Shown here: positions 1 through 11,065 of the stretch, piece after piece
Numbering within the stretch: position 1 is the stretch's first letter
Layout of the letters: each line of letters begins with the position of its first letter
Made by a program: the position numbers and the translations under genes
Notes under the pieces: model-generated
What the model was told of the DNA's origin: nothing
Databases searched by the model: none
What the model saw: only the letters and a program-made list of their open reading frames with translations
Origin: Hymenochaete sp. R1
Taxonomy: Eukaryota; Basidiomycota; Agaricomycetes; Hymenochaetales; Hymenochaetaceae
DNA length: 64,000 nt
Direction of reading: 5' to 3'
Assembly (NCBI GenBank): GCA_019400425.1
Contig: JAFREE010000025.1
Location: 1-64,000, forward strand

Positions 1-203
1 TCACCTGACTGTCTATTTGCCCTTTTGAGCCACGCGTTCGTCGCGTCGTCCCTGGCCTTTCTCTTCATTTCGTCGCTCGCTTATCCTTAGCCGTTATCGA
101 TCACCCACTCACTTTAGGCCCCTTTGTACTCGACCACACCGGCGTCTATTCCAGTCTCTATTTGGAAAGTTGGTGGTTGGTGGCTCACAGGCCTGGTTGG
201 AGG

Positions 204-210
204 TATAAAA
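204..210 (+). promoter_or_regulatory. TATA box of the left-edge locus
   Basis: A perfect TATAAAA lies about 130 bp upstream of the first in-frame ATG (339) of the decayed locus described next. A pyrimidine-rich stretch follows, as expected for a fungal 5' leader. It is called from position and consensus only; no transcription start can be seen. Confidence 0.45.
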
Positions 211-338
211 GGGACGGCCATCCATCGAAAGATAGGACCCATGCTTCTCTTCTTCCTTCCTTCCTCCTTCCTTCATGAACACCCTCCGGTTGCGTCTACC
301 ACCCTCTCCGCCGCTGTGAGCTCTCACTCTCACTCTCC

Positions 339-953
339 ATGGCTGACGACTTCGTGACGCAAGTAGTTGAGTTTCACGATGAAGCCTTCCAATGGCCTTT
401 CTTCAAGACACACTTCACATAAGCAAAGCATCCCATGTTCTTTTGAGTGGAACATATCATCAGTGAGAGTTTCTTTAACGCACATTGGGCCGATGTCGTC
501 TCCCAGCCCGGGCCATGCATCAAGAAGGAGAATGCGGCTGGCCTTCCACAACGCACAGGCGCAGGCCAGCCTTATCCATTTATAAGGTGAGTTCAGTCAT
601 CCATTGATAAGTATAATTGCGCCTGTACTGACTTGATACCCAGATGCTCTATTAAGTAGAAGGATGAAGTCGGTAGAGGATGGTACCTCAGCAATTTCAA
701 GGTACCATTCGATCCTCTACCAGTAAAGAAGCGAAACCGTCATTCCACAAAGCCGACTTCAGGACCTGATGGGAGGTTGACCTATGTGGACATGCATAGA
801 CATCAACCTCCTTTGTATTTAAGGTGAGTTACCTTCTTTCAATATCTTCTGTTCCCATGCTTATTTGCTTTAGATTGCTCATTTGAAGATATCGGTGAAT
901 GGTACCTCAGCAACTACCGGTACCACGTCAAGAAAATCCGAGTCGTGAGATGA
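339..953 (+). pseudogene. Decayed, spliced, internally repeated small gene of unknown function
   Basis: An ATG in good context (CCATGG) at 339 opens a 27-codon frame that stops at 420-422. The same frame resumes past a second stop (444-446) and reads well to 586. There a typical intron starts (587-643, GTGAGT donor, CTGAC branch, CAG end). The next exon (644-823) has an in-frame TAG near 656, then a long open stretch, then a second intron (824-873, GTGAGT...TTTAG). The third segment ends at TGA 951-953 but is one base out of phase. The middle and last exons are related: both carry the peptide WYLSN(F/Y) followed by a lysine-rich tail, and both introns follow a PxxF/Y-hydrophobic-R ending. I do not recognise the family. 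Intact splice signals with three stops and one frame slip suggest a recent pseudogene. Alternatively it is a non-coding transcript. Confidence 0.4.
673..720 (+). repeat. Hairpin-forming inverted repeat
   Basis: The arms GTAGAGGAT (673-681) and ATCCTCTAC (712-720) are perfect reverse complements. Inside them ATGGTACCT pairs with AGGTACCAT across a short loop. With a small bulge this gives about 16 base pairs. It lies in the second exon of the decayed locus. A shorter related stem (TGGTACC/GGTACCA) recurs near 903-927. Confidence 0.6.
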
Positions 954-1049
954 ATCAAGTATTCCCATGCGTTCGCGATGGCAGTCTCCGAGGTTTGATC
1001 GGTCGATCAAATCAGTGAGGAGACACGAGTCGGAACCATTCCCTCACAA

Positions 1050-1131
1050 GTGCATATGAACAGTAGTCTCTTCTCAATGATGAACACGTTAATGTGTTCA
1101 TTGGGGATGAGAAGAGATGAAGTCATATGAC
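1050..1131 (+). repeat. Long stem-loop, about 80 nt
   Basis: Three nested perfect stems share one axis. CATATGA (1053-1059) pairs with TCATATG (1123-1129). TCTCTTCTCA (1067-1076) pairs with TGAGAAGAGA (1108-1117). ATGAACAC (1080-1087) pairs with GTGTTCAT (1094-1101) around a 6-nt loop. It lies just downstream of the decayed locus and no coding frame explains it. It could be a small-RNA precursor, a transcription terminator-like element or a remnant of a foldback element. Confidence 0.6.
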
Positions 1132-2131
1132 GAAGCTCTGCAAAATTAGTCCGATGATTCACTCGAAAGTTACCGATAGTGATGAGACGCCATTGGATTC
1201 AAGATTAAGTCGAGAGAACGTAAATATTTACGGAGTAGTTTGTTGTATGCGATGTGATACGAATAGTTTGAGGCTAATGATTGCAACCCTAGTCCCTCAG
1301 ACCGTCTAGTAAGCCACTTTCACCTTTCTCTCTTTCCTGACTCGATGCCCCTCGCTCGCTGACATACCTTTCTTTCTCTTAGAATTTTGATACACACCTC
1401 ACGAGTCATCTGTGGTGCTCGTTCTCTCTTCGAGAATACCACTTGCGGCCTGAGTCCTATACTCAGCGGTTAGACTTCCGAGTCACCGAGTTCCGCTCAA
1501 TTTTTTCCTGTTGTTTGCCTTCTTCGTGAAGGTGGTTTCTTTTCTGTTCCATTTGTCGTTGTCTGAGGGTCGAGGCGTCTCGGAGACTTGTTGATAGCGG
1601 TGCTGTCGTGACCTTTCCGCGCGCGCTGCAGTCCGAGTTCGGGATGGGATGCCTCCTTTGTTGAACACCTTCATTTGATGTTTGCATTGTGAAAATGATG
1701 TGATATGGGTATTATGGTTCGTAAAGCAATGTGGAAGTATTGGGATCATTGCGTTTAGTTGCCCCTTATTTCGTACTGAGCTACTATTATGACTTACCTT
1801 ATACATGTAGCATGGCATTCAACATCTTCGATGTTCTAATCAATTTGGCTGGGTCCGGGATAGCTTATGCCGCTGATACGTGAAGACACCACGCTGCTTG
1901 TTTAATTGATTCTTATTCTATAGATGTAATCTTCATTCCTTTCTTTTCGCGATGACTTCGCTGCGCTCTTATAGAATGCATTGTTCCAAATGGCTGATAA
2001 TTGCTTTTCCCTGTTAGTTATGGATAGAATGCCTTGCAAATACATATAATTTACATCTTCAAATATATTTTCCTATCCTGCATAAAATTTAAAGTGTATA
2101 ATAATGTGTCCGATTCTCCAAAAGACAATGT
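1132..2131. other. Intergenic stretch, no gene recognised
   Basis: About 1 kb between the hairpin cluster and the end of the ORC6-like gene. There are short open frames on both strands but none with coding character, splice signals or recognisable motifs. A short inverted repeat (CTGAGT...ACTCAG, near 1451-1467) is the only structure noticed. Confidence 0.5.
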
Positions 2132-3701
2132 TCAGGCTGCTGCGTTCAAAAACGACACTCCGTTCTCCTTTAGAAACGATTCGCAAGCTTCCCATTCTCT
2201 CGACACCCTGGGATCCCGATAGTGGAAGAACAACCTGTCGCTGAATACAGGGACACGGTGCCTGCACGGGGGCGGCCTGGGTCCATCCTCATCAGATGAA
2301 GACGAATTGACTTTTGCTCCCTTGTCTCGCGGAACCCGCGCCAAAGGCGTCCGCACCTTCCCTTTTGGCGTCGGAGAAGCTGCGCGCGCTCGACTTCGCT
2401 TTGGAGTTGGTGTCGTGAGTTCGAGCTCTGAGACTTTTCTCCGCAAAGACTTCCGCGGAGAGGGAGTTGAGTGAGGAGTTGGGTCATCTGCATGCGAGTC
2501 CCCGGTTGCACTCGAAGCGTCTGGTGCTAACTTGACGCGCTTTTTACTCGGTGTGCTTTGACCATCAGGGTCCTTCAACGTATTTTCCGACTCAACCTTG
2601 AGTATCGAAAACAAGGGAGTCTTCGTCACGGACGCCTTTTCGGGTAGATTGAGGTGCGAACGTTGCCCGGTGTATGTTCGTTTAGGAGTGACTTCCGCGG
2701 ACGGCGCTATTCTGGCTCGAGAAGGAGTCGCGAAGGGCGAGTTTGCGTTAGAACCGACAGGTATACGGTTGAGTTTAATAGGAGAGCCAGTCGGCTTTTT
2801 TGGAGTGGAGAAGGGAAGGGGAGGGAGTTCAAATTTCCGCTTTGGTGGTGAACTTTCTTCGCCGTATCGTACCGTCCTTGCATGTATCTTCGTAGGAGAG
2901 CCAAGGGCAGAAGAACCTCGCCGAGTTTTAGAAGGTGTTTGATGAGGCACGCCAGTCGTAGATCGGGATGGCCTGTTCTCAGAAACGAACTTGTCAATAC
3001 TGAGTGAGAGATCTTTGCACTCCGCATCCATGAGCTCCAAGATATCATCGAAATCTCTGGGGCCGATCCCATACTTTTGAAGTAAAGACAAGCGGTTTAC
3101 GGATCGAATCTAGCCGAGCAGAAAAAGTTCAATCACAGCTCATGACTTAGTTGTTGTTCTGACTTACGTTCAATTTGATGCACGTCCAGTAAAACACGGC
3201 ACAGACCACCATTTCATCGTCCACTTCAAGTTCCTTAAGCTCTTCGCTGCTTTGTATATGCTTGTCCACTTCGCCCATCCAGTACATGGCATCATCATCA
3301 AGGCCGTTATTGCGGCATAGAATCTCGAAGGAGACGCCTTCCCGTTTCTTATTTTCAAAATAGCTAGCTAGAGCGCCTCGCACGGTGGTCAGTACAGACT
3401 CGAATTCTTTGAGGGCGATGCAGGCGGCTTGCTGGGCAACATATTTTGCAACATCATTATTACAAAGTCTAATGACGGATTTGAGAATAGCACGGGGCAC
3501 TGTATGGGAGAGTACTTGCCGTTCGGACGCCAGAAACGCACAAGCAGGAGCCAAGGCAATTGTTTTGTTTCCTAAGCTGTGACCAGATCCGAGGCCTGTC
3601 TTCGCGCGAGCAATGTTGTACAGCTTAAATGCCTCTTCAAATGTCTCTATCCTACCGCAGAGGCGACGTAGTGTTTGTTGTTGAGCTGCTTGATTAGCCA
3701 T
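2132..3701 (-). CDS. Probable origin recognition complex subunit 6
   Basis: Two exons: 3701-3168 and 3109-2132, joined in phase 0 across a 58-nt intron (GTAAGT donor, CTAG acceptor), giving about 503 aa. Residues 1-180 are helical and resemble the cyclin/TFIIB-like folds of ORC6. They are alanine-rich, with a segment near the first exon end (VCAVFYWTCIKLN) that matches the end of the second fold in ORC6 proteins. A short helical stretch (LLQKYGIGPRDFDDILELM) follows the splice. The remaining 300 residues are serine, proline and basic-rich with many S/TP sites (possible CDK sites). ORC6 binds DNA and the other ORC subunits in the nucleus and helps load MCM helicase. Similarity is weak, as is usual for this subunit, so the name is tentative. 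It is divergent from the next gene over about 235 bp. Confidence 0.55.
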
Positions 3702-3935
3702 TCATTCGAGATTGGACGTGGTGACACAAGAACGCGTCTGAAACGTCGCGGTGCCGCTGGTGTCGCGGAGGCTCGGAGACTCAGAGTGCACGTGACTAAT
3801 GTCGGAGAATGAAAAACGTCGATCGGTCTGTATTTGGATGTCTGCGTGAGCTGTCACCGGAGCAGTGACAACTCTTTCCCAAACCCAACGTTACGCGTTC
3901 CAACAGATAACACACCCGTCACACACCTCACAGAC

Positions 3936-5371
3936 ATGAATGCTGCCTCCTTAACTGAATTCATTGTACAACAACACCAGTACACAGATCCACAGACTTC
4001 GTCGTCCAATAATCGTCGTAAAAGATCATCGAATGCGACCGTATTTGACCAGGACGTCAACGAGAAGCTTCTCCAAAAGCGTCAAAAGGCTGCTGAGCGA
4101 CAGCGCCGGAAGCGTGAACGGGATAGGCGCAACTCCCAAGTTCTTGCTGCCACCCAGGAAGCTCAGAATCAGGCCCATGCACAGATCCAGGCTCAAATAA
4201 ATGGGCACGAACAAGCCCAAATGAGTGGCAACGAACATGCTCAACAAGTCGTTGAGCAGCCACAGGCTCCCATTCTTCCGCCACCTCCAGCTCCAGCTCC
4301 GTCGTTTGTTCCTCCACCACCTGTTCCCGACACGCCTCCTCAGCCAGAACAGACTATGCAGGTATCACCTCCTTCTCCGCCTTCCCCCATTCCAGGTTCT
4401 TCTGAAGTTCCTCCAGAGGAACATCACCGCCGGGAAAGAGTTCGAGCTGCAGCTCGTGAAAGGCAACGTAAACACCGGGCTCTTGTCAAACGCAGAAAGC
4501 TTATCGATATGGGAGTCCCATTGGGTGAAGGTCTCGTGCCTGAAGAGCTCACGTACCATCTGGGTCCTGACGGAAACTACACACCGACTCAACCAGGGGG
4601 TGCAAATGCTGTTCACATGCCCCCCCAGCAGATCCCAGGCGTGGAAGGTGGTTTTTTGCCTGAGGCTCCGACAGGTGGCCAGACGTTTGCCAGTACTATT
4701 ATGCTCGCTTTGTCATGCTCGCCTCTTCTAAAACAACATCTGTTACGAACATTGCATATGACGAACGAAGAGCTGTGCTCTCTTGAGCCTGTTTTTTGTG
4801 CTGCATGGGAGCAATGGGATCATCTTGTACGTGGACTCCCGGAGGCTCTATGTGCCTAATTTGAAGTTCACTCACAAACCTCTATTATCAGCGTCGGGCT
4901 GCCTTTGCTGAACATTTGAATGCGGCTCATCGTGAGAATCAAGCCGAACATCCGGATGGTAGCTCAAGCTCGACCACTGCTGTAACATATGTAACAACAC
5001 TACCAAATCCATCTTCCGCTGCAGATGCTCAGCCTCAAGATCCAAATGACTTTCGCGCACGTTTTCACCGTTCTCTTGTTGAGCCTTCTCCTTTTGGATC
5101 CGCTCCTATTGCAAACACCGTCGCTCAGCAGGTTGGGACACAACAAATACCCGTGCCAACAGCCATCGACCCCCGCCTTAGTAGTCTCGCCTCCACATCG
5201 GCTTTTGCAGAAATGGTGGCAAAGATGGCGGCAGAGGCCGCGATTCAGGAAAATGAGCTCAATAAAGCGAGGGAGGAAGGTAACGGTGGGGGAGACGTGG
5301 ATGGGGAAGGTGCTTCAGCGAGCGATGAGGCAGACATGGAAACGGAGCACGGAGAAGATGTTAATGGCTAA
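3936..5371 (+). CDS. Basic-region nuclear protein of unknown function
   Basis: Two exons: 3936-4826 and 4892-5371, joined in phase 0 across a 65-nt intron (GTACGT...TATCAG), about 456 aa. An in-frame ATG at 3834 would add 34 residues, but 3936 is followed directly by conserved-looking sequence and is preferred. There are two arginine/lysine-rich helices: KRQKAAERQRRKRERDRR near residue 50 and RAAARERQRKHRALVKRRK near residue 170. Glutamine- and proline-rich linkers separate them and a predicted globular patch follows. The C-terminus is acidic. The layout suggests a nuclear, nucleic-acid-binding protein, but no leucine zipper follows either basic stretch, so it is not a normal bZIP. I do not recognise a named family. 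Confidence 0.7.
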
Positions 5372-6701
5372 TTTTGAGTACACCCCTGATTGTACTGGTG
5401 GCTCATCTACCTATTTCCGTGCTCTTTTAGCCTTTTTCTTCTTTCTATCTTCAAGTTGACTGCGGTTCGGATTCCGTTTCGTTTTTCTTTTCTAGGCGTG
5501 GTCTACAATTGAAAATCTCTTTATATAGCATGATGTGACTCTAGAATCAGAAGGACCGTTGTGTAGATAGTTAGGGATGTTTTCGCTTAATTATGTGCTG
5601 TAATTGGAAGGTCTTTGGACAGCTCCTTTTTTCTTCTCATACATCTCATAAATATGTAGCTGACTCATATAAATTTACATGTTCAACGATATCAGCAGAC
5701 ATACTGCCAAAGTGGCAGGATTGGCCTTGTGAGTTCCAATTCTTCTACATGACGAATACCTGATATTAATATGCAGTACTAATATTGCAGGAGTTTGGTC
5801 TGAATAAATTTCGAGCGCTTAGTGTGAGTGTGCTTCCCGCGCTTGTCACTCACGACGCCAAGCAGAAAAAAAAACATCGCAACTTTCGACTTGAACAATC
5901 TCCGAATCACTGGTACTCCAGCCTCCATGAACACGTTGCTACAAAACGCGCGGGAGTACAAGGGAATTTTTATTTCAGCATATCAGCATGTCTCTTTCAA
6001 ATACCTTGTTTACAAGTATTGGACCAGTCGGCACTTCATTTCGATTTGGTATCCCGAGTAGTATCGATTCGAACCTCTTTCCGAACTAAAAGTACTTTGG
6101 CAATCGACCTAAAGGCGACAATTTCAACGAATTGGGTTTCCTAGCACTGTCTGAACAATGCTGCCATGAATCTGTGCCGCGCAAGAGCAGTACTTCGTCA
6201 CATTTGATTTTACTCGCCGTGAATGGACATTTTCGAATCTGGAGATATATTTGATTGCCAGTGAGGTGCGCCTGTGCAATATCATTTCGCGAATAATTTC
6301 ATGATAATCGACCCTCTCTCTTAGACTCATCCTACCCTCCCCCTTTTTTTGATCTCACTTAGACCTGTGCGAGTACAAGGGACGAACGGGGCTCGAACAA
6401 GCGGAGGCCTAAGGTGAAGCCAAGATCGGTTTGCATCATGCAGAAGATCGAAGAAGGATCGGCCAGAGCCACGTCTAAGTTCGAACGGTGGCTTCTCCAT
6501 TTTACGAGTATCTTTGCAACGTCGGCCCAGATAAACATACGCAAATAGTTATCGCTAGAAGCCGAACTTGCTTTATTTGGGAGAAATGGCCTGCCTGGCC
6601 ACCGCGGTCAACAATCCATCCCTTTGTGAGACTGCCCGAAAATACAACTGCAAATAAGTTGATTTCCCCAGCCAATCAGGTCCACGTATTTCCCCCTTTC
6701 T
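5372..6701. other. Intergenic stretch, nothing recognised
   Basis: About 1.3 kb between the basic protein and the zinc-finger promoter. It includes the 3' trailer of the former. A tRNA T-arm look-alike near 6385 was checked and rejected. No coding frame with splice support was found. Confidence 0.5.
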
Positions 6702-6755
6702 TTCGCTGCAAGAAACCAATCGACGGATACCCTATAAATATCGGGGGGTCTGAAC
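6702..6755 (+). promoter_or_regulatory. Promoter block shared with the second C2H2 gene
   Basis: The block holds, in order, CGCTGCAAGAAACCAATC (6704-6721; inverted to the CCAAT-box sense by the element AACCAATC), then GGAT, then TATAAATA (6733-6740), then CGGGGGGTC. The same order and nearly the same bases occur upstream of the paralogue at 55675-55622 on the minus strand. The ATG lies 107 bp downstream of the TATA box, at about the same distance as in the paralogue. Functional meaning is inferred from this conservation. Confidence 0.65.
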
Positions 6756-6846
6756 GCTTTCAAAGCCATCTCAACTTCTAACTACAGCTTGCTAGCCTCA
6801 CCCGCCCTTTCCACGCCCATTCAAAGCCTCGTCCTTCATACTCTCA

Positions 6847-7682
6847 ATGCCTCCTACAAGGACTATCTATGTCTGCCACATCTGTAACAACGACAAGAGA
6901 TTCCATGCGAAGAATGAGAGGGATCGTCACATGAAGACCCACTCGCCCAACCGGAAGTTCGTAATTGTTATTGTTGCGAGTTTTTGCTACATAATCTGAT
7001 GTTTTCAATTTATAGAATGCTTAAGTGCCCCTATCCTAAGTGTGAGAAAGAGACGGCTGAGGCACACAACTTGGAAAAGCATTACAATGGTGTACAGTGA
7101 GTCCTTCTCAATGACTCAATGTACTTTTGTCCACTAATCATCCTCCCCGCCAGCCTTCAGATCAAGCCTTTCAAGTGCAAAATTGCCGCTAATTGTGACT
7201 TTGCTACATCCGACCAGTCATCGCTCATTCGCCATGAAAAGAATCAGCATGATTTTTATCGGAAGAGTGTAAATCGCGAAGAAAGGCCATTCGTCACCCT
7301 GGGCGAGAAGCTTAAATTGGGCTGGGTTTTCTTCGATGCCCTTTGTGAAGCTTATAGCGATGATGAACAGGCGGAGTCCAATGTCATTTCCAATACTTCG
7401 GCCTTGGGCACATCTTCGTCATCCTCCTCCTCCTCGCTGACATCACCGTCAACTTCCTTGCACTTTGAATCATCGTCTTCTCACGTAGACCACGAAGACT
7501 CATTGCCTACTGGTCAGGAAATGGCTTCGCTCAACCCCCAGCCGTGCGATGCCACTCAAGCAATTGGGGATGATCATATAGTATCCCAAGGCTCCAAATC
7601 CGACGTCCCTTCAGTCCGCCGGCCGCTCGTAGTCAGCGACGACAATGAAGCCCAAGTACCTGTCAACGTCTCAACGACATGA
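6847..7682 (+). CDS. C2H2 zinc-finger protein, copy A
   Basis: Three exons: 6847-6956, 7016-7096 and 7154-7682, both junctions in phase 2, 239 aa. The first donor is GTTCGT; using the more obvious GT at 6961 would bring in a stop. Three finger-like units are visible: C-X2-C...H-X3-H at residues 10-32 (VCHICNNDKRF...RHMKTH), C-X4-C...H-X4-H in the 81-nt exon (CPYPKCEKE...LEKHYNGVH), and C-X5-C...H-X4-H (CKIAANCDF...LIRHEKNQH). The rest is serine-rich and acidic. A nuclear DNA-binding regulator is likely. Gene structure, finger order and the motif SSLIRHEK..H...YRK are shared with the gene at 54444-55523. It converges on the DUF4203 gene downstream. Confidence 0.85.
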
Positions 7683-8573
7683 AGGCCGTTGTGCCTCTTC
7701 ATCTCACCGCCTTTCAGTCGTTTCGTTTCATGTGCAATGCCTCTTTACTAATACAAGCTATCCCCCCCCCCCCAATCCTCTCACAAATACGCTAAAATCG
7801 CAGCCTATACACCCCTCGACACAACACAAACGTATGCTTATGAACGTCATGCCATATTCTAACCCCATGCCATAGCGTTTTCCATATTCAATTCAGTATT
7901 GTCGGACCTTCCATCAGCACGTCAATTCTCTTCTTAATAAGTTCTTATATCAAAGCATGCTTATAAAAAATTTCTCTGCGTTTGATCATTGTACACACAC
8001 TTACTAATTGAAAAAAGGTTGATTTTGTTCTATCCATCAACTCAGAGCCGTGGCGGTGCAAGTCGAAGAATCGACGAAGATGTGTGACTTAGCTGTGACA
8101 TGACGCGTTTATGGAAGGAAGGCACACCTCACGCCCCTTATTGTGTCCAACCTGACCTTACTTGCACTCATATGCATGGTGCATCTTCACCACAAACTAC
8201 ATACTATGCCATAGCTTCTGACCGGAATTTGATTTGATGATTATCAAACATAACTTTAAGCTACACACATGGTATAATGGTACGTGCAACTCAACATAAA
8301 AATGGTATCTACGAGGTTTAATAACGAAAGGTAGAAGTCCGTGTCCCTTATCCATGTCCAGGGTTTGCATGTGTAAGGTAAATAGTCGCAAGAGCAACGA
8401 ATGAGCGAATGGGTTTTGTAGAAAGATGCAAAAATTCGGATGCGAGAAAGCGAATTGCAGGCAGAGCAGGCTGGCTGTGAAAAGCAAGTGCATATGAACG
8501 AAAGCGATGATTACGATGTTGATGACAATGTTGGGTAAGTCTACGTCTATGGGCAGGAGCATACACGGCTATT
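7683..8573. other. Convergent intergenic spacer
   Basis: About 890 bp between the 3' ends of zinc-finger gene A and the DUF4203 gene. It holds a short poly-C run near 7762-7771 and AT-rich trailer sequence. The open frames here have no splice support or motifs. Confidence 0.5.
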
Positions 8574-9840
8574 TCACGCGTTGCTTGCAGCGCGGAGGAG
8601 TTCTTGCCGGCTGGCACTCTTCTCTTCTTCTGTCATGACGGGATTGTGCTTTCGGCCACGGATACGGCCGACCCAGGATCTTGAACGAACGCTCGAGTCG
8701 TCATATGATGTGGAGTCGACATTGCGAGAATGCCAGAAGGGGCCAGGGAAAAACTTGTGTTGGGCAAAGGAGAAGATAGGACTGCAACCAAGGTGAGTAT
8801 TGGAGTTCGAAAGGAAAAAGGGTATACTGACATGAGAGCAAGAGAAACGATCATGATGACTTGCGTCGATATGATAGGCTTGTAGCCTTTGCCCAGGATA
8901 TCCTTTTTGTGAGTCGTCAGTCACTTTACCCAGTTCAGGAGTTCAAGCAATACCAAGACTTACAGCCAAATGGTGAGAGTTACGATCGAACATGAATCGA
9001 AGCCCTCGAGACATTCCCTTTTGTTGATTGACTATCAGGTCCAGAGCAAGGGATGCGAAAAAGGAGCCAACGGAAGTGCAGCCCACGATCTGGACAGAAA
9101 ATAATGTTCAGATTCGAGCAGCGACAACGAAAGTCCAACTTACGACCCCCATTCTCTCCCTGGCAAGAACCAATCCCAGTCCAACTGCTCCAAACGCCGC
9201 GCTCAATATCCAGTTAACAAGGAAAACTGGTATCAAAAGGTCTTCTCTCATAAGCACGAGACGCATCATAACCGAGGTGCCGCCAGCAGCACCCAACAGG
9301 GCGGTTCCGACGCGGTATTCAACCGTGACGATTCCGATGATGAAGCCGACGATGAACAAAACGACAACGATAGCAAGGACCACGATGTCGGGTATGTTCC
9401 CTTCGCTGACGGTGTTGATAATAGCTGCCCACACTGCCGGCGGTTAAGAAGAGCAAGGTCCGTTAACGCCGTTTGTCCGTATCCCCTGAAGAAGGAATGG
9501 GAGGATACTCACGAGCAACGACGATGGCTAGCCCAAGGCCTACCCCGCTCGATACGCGCGCCATACGTACACCAGCAAGCAACATGGGCGCACCAACGAT
9601 CAGAGCAAATGCTATCCACAGGATGGCTGGGGGGTCGAATCCATCCCCACCACCGTCGCTCGCCGACCCTTGGACTATCGTCTCTCCATTTTTTGGATCG
9701 GTGATAGTCGCATTACCGGTACCATTGGAGAGAATGTAGTCTGTGCCATTGCTAGTCTGAGCGTTCGTCACGGAAGCGAGTGAAAGCAAGCCCAGTAAGA
9801 CCGAATAAGTTAATTGTTGCGAGATTGTCCGTGAAGTCAT
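8574..9840 (-). CDS. DUF4203-type multi-pass membrane protein with signal peptide
   Basis: Five exons: 9840-9513, 9433-9144, 9089-8964, 8902-8832 and 8781-8574, giving 340 aa with all phases consistent. The fourth donor is GTCAGT, forced by phase. The first 27 residues form a signal peptide (hydrophobic core, cleavage near VTNA|Q). A short luminal part with N-x-T/S sites (SNGTDYILSNGTGNATI) follows, then about seven hydrophobic segments. The glycine/alanine-rich segments and the pattern GxxxVEYRVGTALLGAAGG match the DUF4203 fold of TM7SF3/TMEM198-like proteins. The last about 70 residues are hydrophilic and probably cytosolic. An upstream in-frame ATG at 9867 is possible, but 9840 places the signal sequence at the N-terminus. 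Biochemical role unknown. Confidence 0.82.
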
Positions 9841-11065
9841 TTCACGGAAGTGGAGGAAGAGAGGCAAGTTGGGTCGGAATCCAAGTCGCCCAGGGCAGAG
9901 TAAATTGGGTTTGAAAAAGAGTGTGGTTGACTGTTGTCGTGCGAGGGGAATCCTTCTTTTTTCAGGAGAGGACTGCCGTTGGTGATAGTAGTGGGAAGGT
10001 AAAGAGGAGGTCAGGATGCCATGGGATGGACTCGTCGGGAGGGAGGGAAGAAGGAGGGTTGTGGAACTTCCGCAGTAGAAGAGCCGTAAACGAGAAGAAG
10101 CAGCCGATTGATCCCGGAGTAAGAGAAAATAAATAGCAGGCAGCCAAATTTAAAGGGGGAATGAGCAACGTATTGCGTGGCACGCCCGCATTCCGTCGCC
10201 ATGAACTCGTCGGTATACTTCGCCGTCGTTCGGCTTCCGTTCGCTTGTCGGGCGGTTATGTGGGAACATCCCTTCGATGAGCTTCTTGTGCTCGCATGTT
10301 TTCCCTAGCTTTCATAGTGTAGTTAGACATATCATTCAATGTCTAAAATGTCACCGGTATATCTGTAGTGGTTAAGAAACTGTAACGGCAAACACTACAT
10401 AGCGATAGTCGGTGCCTACGGCACCTATTTTTATAAATTATAGTGAAGTTCTCATGCCTCGGTAAGAGACCCCTTCACAAACGCACTAGATGGAGGTGAA
10501 GATTCGTTAAGTACAACGGAAAATCACTGGTCTTTGGGTTTGTTATCGGTACGTAGACAAACTAGGTACCTAATATTATATGAATACCCCATCTGCATGA
10601 GTGTCTATCCAAACTATGTGAACAGAATTTCAATCACTCAAAGCAAGCTCATTAAGTGCCCTTACCTTGCTCCCTGCTCACAATCTCCACTGCAAAATAT
10701 ACATTCGACTGTTTCCACCACTTTTGAAGTCCTTCAAGCTGTCGGTAAAGCCTCAACAAGCGTGCACAACCCGGGATAATGACCTCAAAACACCCCAAAA
10801 GAGAGTAAGGCAAGCTCACTTGAACCCACTCATCCTTGGGCAGAATAACATCTCCTCCTGCAGCATGCCCTCCACATCCCACGGTCTTAAGCTCTCCCAA
10901 TATTTATCTCGAGAAAACTTCATCTATTGCGCAAAAGTCAAGGCATCATCTGCAGGGAAAATTGTTGTCTGGCTGGCTACACGAAACAGATAAACACAGT
11001 TTGCTTAAAAGGGTTCAGACTTAAGAGAGACCGTGATGCAACCCGCGCATTGCCTATTCCCTCCT
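9841..11065. other. Intergenic stretch, no gene recognised
   Basis: About 1.2 kb holding the promoter of the DUF4203 gene and the downstream side of ATP18. Short frames on both strands lack coding features. No repeat or RNA gene was recognised. Confidence 0.5.

Noticed and set aside
6372..6412. tRNA T-arm look-alike (GTTCGAGCC on the minus strand)
   Set aside because: No acceptor-stem partner or D/anticodon arms can be built at tRNA spacing on either side.
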